10,480 nt of DNA, from positions 3,235-13,714 of the forward strand of contig DCHL01000014.1 of assembly GCA_002317595.1 (NCBI GenBank). Direction: 5' to 3'. This document shows, piece by piece, positions 1 through 5,701 of this stretch (position 1 is the first letter of the stretch; the number at the start of each line of letters is the position of its first letter). The DNA comes from Lachnospiraceae bacterium UBA1753 (GTDB lineage: Bacteria > Bacillota > Clostridia > Lachnospirales > Lachnospiraceae). The position numbers and the translations under genes are program-made. Under the pieces are notes generated by a model. It was given only the letters and a program-made list of their open reading frames with translations. It was not told the DNA's origin and ran no database searches.

Positions 1-330
1 ATAATCGCCGTGGAGTGCAGGGCGGATGACTGTGAAGTACTGTCATTGCTTGAGAAGATAAACGATGAGCCGACAAGGCTGCGATTTGAGATAGAGAGAA
101 GGGTGTTTGCCGGTATTGAGGCAGACTGCTCCGTGGCAGTGGGAGTCCACGCGGTGGTGAGCGAAGCTCCAGGTGACAGGAACGCTCAGCCATCTGAAGC
201 AGGTAAGCAGAATAACCGCAGGATTAAGGTCTCGGCTATGCTTGAGGAAAAAAGAATTGACAAAGAATTTGCCATCCATGACATGGATAGCGCAGTAGAA
301 GAAATAACGAGGTATCTGCTTGAACGCTGA
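1..330 (+). CDS. hemC: Hydroxymethylbilane synthase (porphobilinogen deaminase), 3' part only
   Basis: This is the C-terminal part (109 residues) of the enzyme that joins four porphobilinogen units into hydroxymethylbilane in the cytoplasm; the 5' part lies outside the window. The frame is open from base 1 and reads IIAVECRADD, matching the conserved segment before the C-terminal domain. The cysteine that carries the dipyrromethane cofactor is seen at bases 127-129 in the context IEADCSVAVG (family pattern: acidic or Gly, Gly/Ala, Cys, x, x, Pro/Ala, Ile/Val, Gly). After VGVHAVV comes a polar, Pro/Gln/Asn-rich stretch (bases about 160-222) before the next strand, IKVSAML, longer than the short turn usual in the family. 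The stop at 328-330 overlaps the proposed TTG start of the next gene. Identification is firm because of the cysteine motif and the neighbours. Confidence 0.93.
   Translation: MIAVECRADDCEVLSLLEKINDEPTRLRFEIERRVFAGIEADCSVAVGVHAVVSEAPGDRNAQPSEAGKQNNRRIKVSAMLEEKRIDKEFAIHDMDSAVEEITRYLLER
309..322 (+). promoter_or_regulatory. Ribosome binding site and TTG start of cobA-hemD inside the hemC end
   Basis: GAGG at 309-312 lies 7 bases before TTG at 320-322. The in-frame ATG at 338-340 has no purine-rich binding site at a useful distance. All other complete genes here have a clear site, which favours the TTG. Re-initiation at ATG 338 by ribosomes ending hemC at 330 remains possible. Confidence 0.5.
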
Positions 331-1798
331 TAGAAAAATGGGCAGTGTGACACTGCTCGGGGCAGGGTGCAGCAGTGAGCTTATCACCCTGCAGGGAATC
401 AACAGAATAAGGAACGCAGAGGTCATTGTGTATGATGACCTTCTCGATGAGCGGGTGCTTGAACATCGAAGTGAGGACTGTGAGCTCATCTATGTGGGCA
501 AGAGAGCAGGAAAGCACAGCAAAAATCAGGAAGAAATAAACCGTATTCTCGTCGAAAAGGCGGGAGAGGGCAAGCGGGTATTAAGGCTTAAGGGTGGCGA
601 CAGCTTTGTGTTCGGCCGTGGCGGCGAGGAGGTTCTGTATCTTCAGGCGGCGGGCATTCCCTGCGAAGTCCTGCCTGGAATCTGCTCAGGTATAGCAGTT
701 CCCGAACACCTTGGAATTCCTGTGACTCACCGCGGGGCGGCGCAGTCAGTGACCTTTGTCACAGGGCACAGTGCTGATGATACAAGCGAGAGCTTTGAGG
801 CCCTCGGGAAGCTGAAGGGAACCATCGTATTTTTCATGGGCCTTTCGGCGGCAGGCGAGATTTCAAGGCGCCTTATTGAGAATGGAAAGAGCGCTGACAC
901 GCCCGCTGCCATACTGTGCGAAGGCTATAGAGATGGAGAACGACGCATAGATGGAACCCTTGAAGAACTGGCTGATATGGCGGAAATGGCCACGACGCCA
1001 GCGCTTATCCTTGTGGGACAGACGGCGTCGCTTCACTTAGAGAGCACTATAGAGCAGCCTCTTGCGGGCAAGAGTGTGACTGTGGTTGGAACAAAAGTGT
1101 TCACCCAGAAGCTTTGCGAGAGACTTTCGAGGGAAGGCGCCAGGGTGACAACGCTGCCGGTTATCACTGTGAAGCCCAATGAGGATGCCCTTTCAGAGAA
1201 TTTCGAAGGCTACACCTGGGCAGTTTTCACAAGCTCGAATGGTATAAGAATATTTTTTGACCTGATGAAGCAGAGCGGCCGCGACATAAGGGAAATGCTT
1301 CACCTTAAGTTTGCATGCATTGGAAGCGGCACTGCAGATACGCTGAAAAAATATGGCATTCTGCCTGATCTGATTCCACAAGAGTACACAGCGCAGCACC
1401 TTGGTGAGGCGCTGGCGAAGAAAACAGATAAGGACGACAGGCTGCTGATACTTAGGGCCGAGAACGGCTCACAGAAACTCAATGAAGAACTGGACCGCGC
1501 TGGGATTGATTATCTTGATAAAAAGATATACCATACCTGCGAAAGGACTGCTCTTACAGGAGGTGTGATTGGCACCGATTACCTGGTGTTTGGCAGCAGC
1601 TTCGGAAGGCGGACCTTTGAGAAGCATTATAAAGTATCAGAAAAAACAAAAATAGTGTGCATCGGTGAGGAGACAGCAGAAGGAATGACGGAGAGCAGCC
1701 AGGTTCTCATCGCAAGAACCCACACTGCCGATGGCATATGCACTCTGCTGATGGAGAATGCCCGCTGCAAAGAAAATCAGCTCGCTGATAATGGATGA
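320..1798 (+). CDS. cobA-hemD: Fused uroporphyrinogen-III C-methyltransferase / uroporphyrinogen-III synthase
   Basis: This is a 492-residue two-domain enzyme. Residues about 8-240 form the S-adenosylmethionine-dependent methyltransferase (SUMT) that makes precorrin-2. Visible motifs are a GAG loop (14-16), KGGDSFVFGRGGEE (91-104; the usual form has Pro where Ser95 stands), GIPVTHRG (132-139) and PALILVGQ (227-234). Residues about 250-490 form uroporphyrinogen-III synthase (HemD), with VTVVGTK (253-259), AVFTSSNGIRIFF (301-313) and a GSGTADTLKKYG segment (335-346) typical of the fold. The fusion therefore closes the tetrapyrrole ring and commits it to the siroheme/corrinoid branch, and such fusions are known in clostridial hem clusters. 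The glycine loop reads GAGCSSELIT instead of the common GAGPGDPxLLT, one residue shorter and without its prolines. TTG at 320 is chosen because GAGG stands 7 bases upstream; ATG at 338 is the alternative. Confidence 0.93.
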   Translation: MNADRKMGSVTLLGAGCSSELITLQGINRIRNAEVIVYDDLLDERVLEHRSEDCELIYVGKRAGKHSKNQEEINRILVEKAGEGKRVLRLKGGDSFVFGRGGEEVLYLQAAGIPCEVLPGICSGIAVPEHLGIPVTHRGAAQSVTFVTGHSADDTSESFEALGKLKGTIVFFMGLSAAGEISRRLIENGKSADTPAAILCEGYRDGERRIDGTLEELADMAEMATTPALILVGQTASLHLESTIEQPLAGKSVTVVGTKVFTQKLCERLSREGARVTTLPVITVKPNEDALSENFEGYTWAVFTSSNGIRIFFDLMKQSGRDIREMLHLKFACIGSGTADTLKKYGILPDLIPQEYTAQHLGEALAKKTDKDDRLLILRAENGSQKLNEELDRAGIDYLDKKIYHTCERTALTGGVIGTDYLVFGSSFGRRTFEKHYKVSEKTKIVCIGEETAEGMTESSQVLIARTHTADGICTLLMENARCKENQLADNG

Positions 1799-1816
1799 TA
1801 GAAAGAAGGAACAGTA

Positions 1817-2803
1817 ATGAATGGAATGACAGAGCGCCCAAGACGCCTTAGAAAAAATGAGAACCTGCGCAGTATGGTGAGGGAGACAAGAGTGTCGGCA
1901 GATTCGCTGGTGTACCCGTTTTTTGTGATGGAAGGCGAGAATATCAAGGAGGAGATTCCGACGATGCCTGGCCAGTTCAGGTACAGCATTGACAGACTGC
2001 CCGAGCTCTTTGACGCACTTAAGGCAAGCGGGGTTTTCAGGGTGCTGATATTTGGAATCCCAGGATACAAGGATGAGGAAGGAAGCAGTGCATGGGCAGA
2101 GGATGGAATCGTCCAGAGGGCACTTAAGTTCCTCAAGGAAAAATATCCTGAATTTTATCTCATCACTGACGTATGTATGTGTGAGTACACATCCCACGGC
2201 CACTGCGGAATCCTCTGCGAGCATGATGTGGATAACGACAAGACATTAAAGGTGCTTGCAAGAACTGCCCTCTCCCATGTGAAGGCGGGAGCGGACATGG
2301 TGGCACCCTCTGATATGATGGATGGAAGGATTGCGGCAATCAGGGAGATCCTTGACGAGAACGGATATGTGAATACTCCGATCATGTCCTATTCCGTTAA
2401 GTATGCATCTTCCTTCTATGGACCCTTCAGGGATGCGGCGGGCTCAGCACCGTCCTTCGGCGACAGGAAGAGCTACCAGATGGACTTCCACAATGTGCGT
2501 GAAGCCTTGAAGGAGGCAGCGCTTGATGAAATGGAGGGTGCGGACATCCTCATGGTCAAGCCAGGAATGGCATACCTCGACATTCTTGTGAAGGTGAAGG
2601 AGATGACCGACAAGCCAGTTGCACTCTACAGTGTCAGCGGTGAGTATTCGATGATTAAGGCAGCTGCGATGGCTGGCTATATTGATGAGATGAAGGTTGT
2701 GGGAGAGAGCGCAGTGTGCATGTTCAGGGCCGGCGCTGACATAATCATCACATATTACGCGATGGAGATTGCGGACCTTATTAAGCAGGGAAGAATCGGA
2801 TGA
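1817..2803 (+). CDS. hemB: 5-aminolevulinate dehydratase (porphobilinogen synthase)
   Basis: HemB condenses two 5-aminolevulinate molecules into porphobilinogen in the cytoplasm. The protein has 328 residues, the normal bacterial length. The zinc-binding cysteines are seen in DVCMCEYTSHGHCG (Cys120, Cys122, Cys130), so it is the zinc-dependent type. The two Schiff-base lysines are Lys195 (SYSVKYASSFYGPFR) and Lys248 (MVKPGMAYLD). The start ATG 1817 has AAGGA at 1806-1810, 6 bases away; a second in-frame ATG at 1826 is less well placed. It follows cobA-hemD by 18 bases and precedes hemL by 40, consistent with one transcript. Nothing in the sequence suggests loss of function. Confidence 0.97.
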   Translation: MNGMTERPRRLRKNENLRSMVRETRVSADSLVYPFFVMEGENIKEEIPTMPGQFRYSIDRLPELFDALKASGVFRVLIFGIPGYKDEEGSSAWAEDGIVQRALKFLKEKYPEFYLITDVCMCEYTSHGHCGILCEHDVDNDKTLKVLARTALSHVKAGADMVAPSDMMDGRIAAIREILDENGYVNTPIMSYSVKYASSFYGPFRDAAGSAPSFGDRKSYQMDFHNVREALKEAALDEMEGADILMVKPGMAYLDILVKVKEMTDKPVALYSVSGEYSMIKAAAMAGYIDEMKVVGESAVCMFRAGADIIITYYAMEIADLIKQGRIG

Positions 2804-2823
2804 GATAAAACGCAGATCTCATC
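2799..2823 (+). promoter_or_regulatory. Perfect 8-bp hairpin across the hemB stop codon
   Basis: GATGAGAT (2799-2806) and ATCTCATC (2816-2823) are exact reverse complements separated by 9 bases. The left arm contains the hemB stop codon (2801-2803) and the right arm ends 5 bases before the hemL Shine-Dalgarno sequence (GGGGAGG, 2829-2835). No T-run follows, so it is not an intrinsic terminator. It could affect hemL translation or mRNA stability; that is inference. Confidence 0.45.
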
Positions 2824-2843
2824 AGGATGGGGAGGAATTAACG

Positions 2844-4127
2844 ATGGAAAGCAGGAACAGTGCACAGCTTTTTGAACGCGCAGTCAGGGTGATTCCGGGC
2901 GGAGTCAACTCGCCTGTAAGGGCCTTTGCACCTGTGGGCGGCAGACCGAGATTCATAAGCTCGGCAAAGGGCAGCATATTAACTGACGAGGATGGCAACT
3001 CATATATTGACTATATCGGCTCCTGGGGCCCCATGATTCTGGGCCATAACGATGAGCGCGTTGTCGCTGCTGTAAAGGCGCAGATAGACAGGGGTCTGAG
3101 TTTCGGCGCAGTCACAGCTCCTGAAGTTGATATGGCAGAGCTCATCACAGGAATGGTTCCCTGCGTGGAGATGGTGAGAATGGTCAACTCCGGAACAGAG
3201 GCCGTAATGAGCGCCATACGAGCAGCAAGGGGATTTACCGGAAAAAATAGGATAATAAAGTTTGAGGGCTGTTATCACGGTCACGCCGATGCACTTCTCG
3301 TGAAGGCTGGCTCGGGGCTCATGACAGCGGGAACCCCTGGAAGTGCTGGAGTTCCAGAGGGCTGCGTGAGGGATACACTCACTGCTGCCTACAATGATAT
3401 TGACAGCGTCCAGGCTCTTTTTGAGGAAAACAGGGATGAGATTGCCTGTGTTATCGTCGAGCCTGTGGCAGCAAATATGGGAGTTGTCACGCCTGAAGGT
3501 GGATTTCTCGAGGCACTGAGACAGATATGTGATGACAACGGTGCCCTCCTTATTTTTGACGAAGTCATAACAGGATTCAGGATGGGAATCGATGGCGCTG
3601 CAGGGTACTACGGTATCACACCTGACCTTGTGACCTACGGCAAGATAATCGGCGGCGGAATGCCTGTGGGAGCCTACGGCGGAAGGAAGGATGTCATGGA
3701 GTGCGTGGCGCCTGTGGGCAAGGTATACCAGGCGGGAACACTCTCCGGTAACCCCGTGGCGATGCGTGCCGGAATAACACAGCTTGAGATCCTTAAAAAC
3801 AATCCACAGATATATGTTGAGCTTGCAGCTAAGGGTGAGAGGCTGAGAAATGGAATGCGCGATATTATCGAGCGCCGCTCTCTGCCGTACTGCGTGACAG
3901 GTATTGCGTCGCTTAGCTGTCTCTATTTCACGCAGGGACCCGTTGCAGACTATCAGGCAGCAGGCAGGTCTGACACTGAGAAGTTTGCGGACTACTTCAG
4001 GTTCATGATTGACAGGGGCAATTACTTAGGACCTAGCCAGTTTGAGGCAATATTCGTTTCAGCAGCGCACACTGATGCACAGATTGACAAGACGCTCAGC
4101 GATATGGATGACTATTTCGCAGGATAG
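2844..4127 (+). CDS. hemL: Glutamate-1-semialdehyde 2,1-aminomutase
   Basis: HemL isomerises glutamate-1-semialdehyde to 5-aminolevulinate in the C5 pathway, using pyridoxal/pyridoxamine phosphate. The 427-residue protein has the family length. Motifs include PGGVNSPVRAF (18-28), NSGTEAVMSAIRAARG (115-130), YHGHAD (144-149), FDEVITGFR (238-246, with the cofactor-contacting Asp239), the Schiff-base Lys267 in YGKIIGGGMPVGAYGG, and GTLSGNP (298-304). The frame is open upstream to a TTG at 2769, but that start would overlap hemB. ATG 2844 is preceded by GGGGAGG with 8-base spacing, and the protein then starts at the usual place. The last codons are duplicated just downstream (see the repeat at 4107-4146). 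A dedicated B6 kinase gene follows after 38 bases. Confidence 0.97.
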   Translation: MESRNSAQLFERAVRVIPGGVNSPVRAFAPVGGRPRFISSAKGSILTDEDGNSYIDYIGSWGPMILGHNDERVVAAVKAQIDRGLSFGAVTAPEVDMAELITGMVPCVEMVRMVNSGTEAVMSAIRAARGFTGKNRIIKFEGCYHGHADALLVKAGSGLMTAGTPGSAGVPEGCVRDTLTAAYNDIDSVQALFEENRDEIACVIVEPVAANMGVVTPEGGFLEALRQICDDNGALLIFDEVITGFRMGIDGAAGYYGITPDLVTYGKIIGGGMPVGAYGGRKDVMECVAPVGKVYQAGTLSGNPVAMRAGITQLEILKNNPQIYVELAAKGERLRNGMRDIIERRSLPYCVTGIASLSCLYFTQGPVADYQAAGRSDTEKFADYFRFMIDRGNYLGPSQFEAIFVSAAHTDAQIDKTLSDMDDYFAG

Positions 4128-4146
4128 ATGATTATTTTGCAGGATA
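4107..4146 (+). repeat. 20-bp tandem duplication of the hemL 3' end
   Basis: Bases 4107-4126 and 4127-4146 are directly adjacent copies that match at 18 of 20 positions. Copy 1 encodes the HemL C-terminus DDYFAG followed by TAG. Copy 2, read from 4127, again encodes DDYFAG followed by TAA, and both differences are synonymous (GAC/GAT and TTC/TTT). Copy 2 is not in the hemL frame and lies in the hemL-kinase gap, so it is probably a remnant of a small duplication. Confidence 0.75.
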
Positions 4147-4165
4147 AAAGAAATCGAGGAATATA

Positions 4166-5005
4166 ATGAGTAATATTGATGTTCAGAAAAAAATAGCACT
4201 GATAAACGACGTGACGGGCTTCGGGCGCTGTTCCATTGCAGTGATGGCACCCATTGTATCTGCCATGAAGATACAGGCAGTGACGGTTCCGACTGCGATT
4301 CTCTCGGCCCACACGCAGTTCCCTGAATACTATTTTGACGATTACACCTCCAAGATGAGGGAATACATTCAGACCTACGAAGACATCGGGCTTGAGTTTG
4401 ATGCCATCTCGACAGGGTTCTTAGGGTCCGAGGAGCAGGTGGATATCGTCATTGATTTCATCAATAAATTCAAGACTGACAGGAACTTTGTAATTGTTGA
4501 CCCTGTTATGGGCGATTACGGAAAGCTATATAAGACCTATACACCCGCCATGTGTGCCAAGATGAAGAAGCTTGTTGAGCATGCAGAAATCATCACTCCG
4601 AACCTTACGGAGCTGTGCAACCTGCTGGACGTTGAATATCCCGAAGGACCGGTCACGATAGAGGAGCTGAAGACCATGTGCATAGAGCTTGCCCAGAGAG
4701 GCCCAAAGCACATCGTGGTGACAGGAATCCCCTTCAATAAGTCGCAGATAGCTAATTTTATCTACAACAAGGATGAGGATTTCCAGATTGTAATGGTGGA
4801 TAAAATCGGCGGCGACAGGAGTGGAACCGGCGATGTAATCGCGTCAGTGATTGCCGGAATGTACATGAACGGGCACAGCTTCTACGAATCTGTCAAGAAG
4901 GCTGCGGATTTTGCCACAAAGTGTATCAAGTACTGTGAGAAAAATAATGTGCCGAACCACTGGGGACTGTGCTTTGAGATGTACCTTGGGGAACTGATTG
5001 AGTGA
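4166..5005 (+). CDS. Pyridoxal/pyridoxamine kinase (PdxK/PdxY type)
   Basis: This 279-residue ribokinase-fold enzyme is predicted to phosphorylate pyridoxal, pyridoxine or pyridoxamine with ATP, a B6 salvage step in the cytoplasm. The N-terminus INDVTGFGRCSIAVMAP (13-29) followed by PTAILSAHT (42-50) is typical of the pyridoxal-kinase branch. Further motifs are DPVMGDYGKLY (112-122), ITPNLTEL (143-150), HIVVTG (182-187) and the C-terminal GDRSGTGD (216-223), whose last Asp (223) is the expected catalytic base. The start ATG 4166 has GAGGA at 4156-4160, 5 bases away. It lies 38 bases after hemL, whose product needs B6 phosphate, and 33 bases before the radical SAM gene. The exact vitamer preference cannot be read from sequence, so no symbol is given. 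Confidence 0.9.
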   Translation: MSNIDVQKKIALINDVTGFGRCSIAVMAPIVSAMKIQAVTVPTAILSAHTQFPEYYFDDYTSKMREYIQTYEDIGLEFDAISTGFLGSEEQVDIVIDFINKFKTDRNFVIVDPVMGDYGKLYKTYTPAMCAKMKKLVEHAEIITPNLTELCNLLDVEYPEGPVTIEELKTMCIELAQRGPKHIVVTGIPFNKSQIANFIYNKDEDFQIVMVDKIGGDRSGTGDVIASVIAGMYMNGHSFYESVKKAADFATKCIKYCEKNNVPNHWGLCFEMYLGELIE

Positions 5006-5038
5006 GGCAATACCATATTGTAGTAGGAGGAACGAAAG

Positions 5039-5701
5039 ATGATTTTATATACCGTAACAGGAAAGCCTGGAAGTGAAGGATACCTTGATATCGCAAAGAG
5101 TGGTGACCTCACTGGAAAAAATATTTACGTGAACATGACCAACAGGTGCCCCTGCAGCTGTGTGTTCTGCCTGCGCCATACCAAGGAGCAGTGCGAGAGC
5201 AACACCCTGTGGCTCAAGGAAGGCGAACCCAGTGTTGAGGCGGTGCTTGCTGAGTTTGAAAAATATGACCTCTCGGTTATCGGTGAGGTAGTGTTCTGCG
5301 GATTTGGCGAGCCCACAGAGAGACTCTATGATGTCTGTGCTGTAATTGACAGCCTTAAGAAGACCTATCCCGACCTCAAGGTGAGAATCAACACTGTAGG
5401 ACTTGCCAACAGGATTTACGAGGAGGATGTAACAAAGGAATTTGAAGGAAGGTTCGACACTGTATCAATTTCCCTTAATGCACCGACTGCTGAAGAGTTC
5501 TATGAACTTACAAGATCAAGATATGGCATCGAGTCCTATGAAGCTATCAAGGACTTTGCGGTTAAGGTAAAGAGATACGTGCCGAACGTTGTCATGTCAG
5601 TGGTGGATGAGGTCATGCCACCTGAGAAAATCGAGATCTGCAGGCAGATCTGCGAGCAGCTCGGAGTAACACTTAGGGTACGTCCCTTCGAGAGATATTA
5701 G
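5039..5701 (+). CDS. Radical SAM protein of the TatD-associated family
   Basis: This is a 220-residue short radical SAM protein. The cluster motif is C37-x3-C41-x2-C44 (NRCPCSCVFC), with an extra Cys39 between, so it should bind a [4Fe-4S] cluster and cleave S-adenosylmethionine. FCGFGEPTERL (from about residue 87) is the counterpart of the SAM-contacting GGE motif, and RINTVGLAN and SISLNAPTAEEFYEL are also typical of the small radical SAM family found fused or next to TatD deoxyribonucleases. The family's substrate is not known to me. No TatD gene is visible in this window. The start ATG 5039 has AGGAGG at 5025-5030 with 8-base spacing. The gene is last in the + strand run, and its TAG stop overlaps the stop of the convergent ATPase gene. 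C-terminal accessory cluster motifs are not seen. Confidence 0.85.
   Translation: MILYTVTGKPGSEGYLDIAKSGDLTGKNIYVNMTNRCPCSCVFCLRHTKEQCESNTLWLKEGEPSVEAVLAEFEKYDLSVIGEVVFCGFGEPTERLYDVCAVIDSLKKTYPDLKVRINTVGLANRIYEEDVTKEFEGRFDTVSISLNAPTAEEFYELTRSRYGIESYEAIKDFAVKVKRYVPNVVMSVVDEVMPPEKIEICRQICEQLGVTLRVRPFERY

Noticed and set aside
1637..2224. A 195-codon open frame on the minus strand
   Set aside because: It runs antisense across the cobA-hemD end and hemB, both of which have clear catalytic motifs. Its translation is Ser/Cys/Leu-rich without motifs, so it is a shadow frame.
2769..2843. A longer hemL starting at TTG 2769
   Set aside because: It would overlap the hemB end and add 25 residues absent from the family; ATG 2844 has an excellent ribosome binding site.
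5008..5020. CAATA-CCA-TATTG mini hairpin before the radical SAM gene
   Set aside because: A 5-bp AT-rich stem with a 3-base loop is too weak, and common by chance, to call a regulatory element or terminator.
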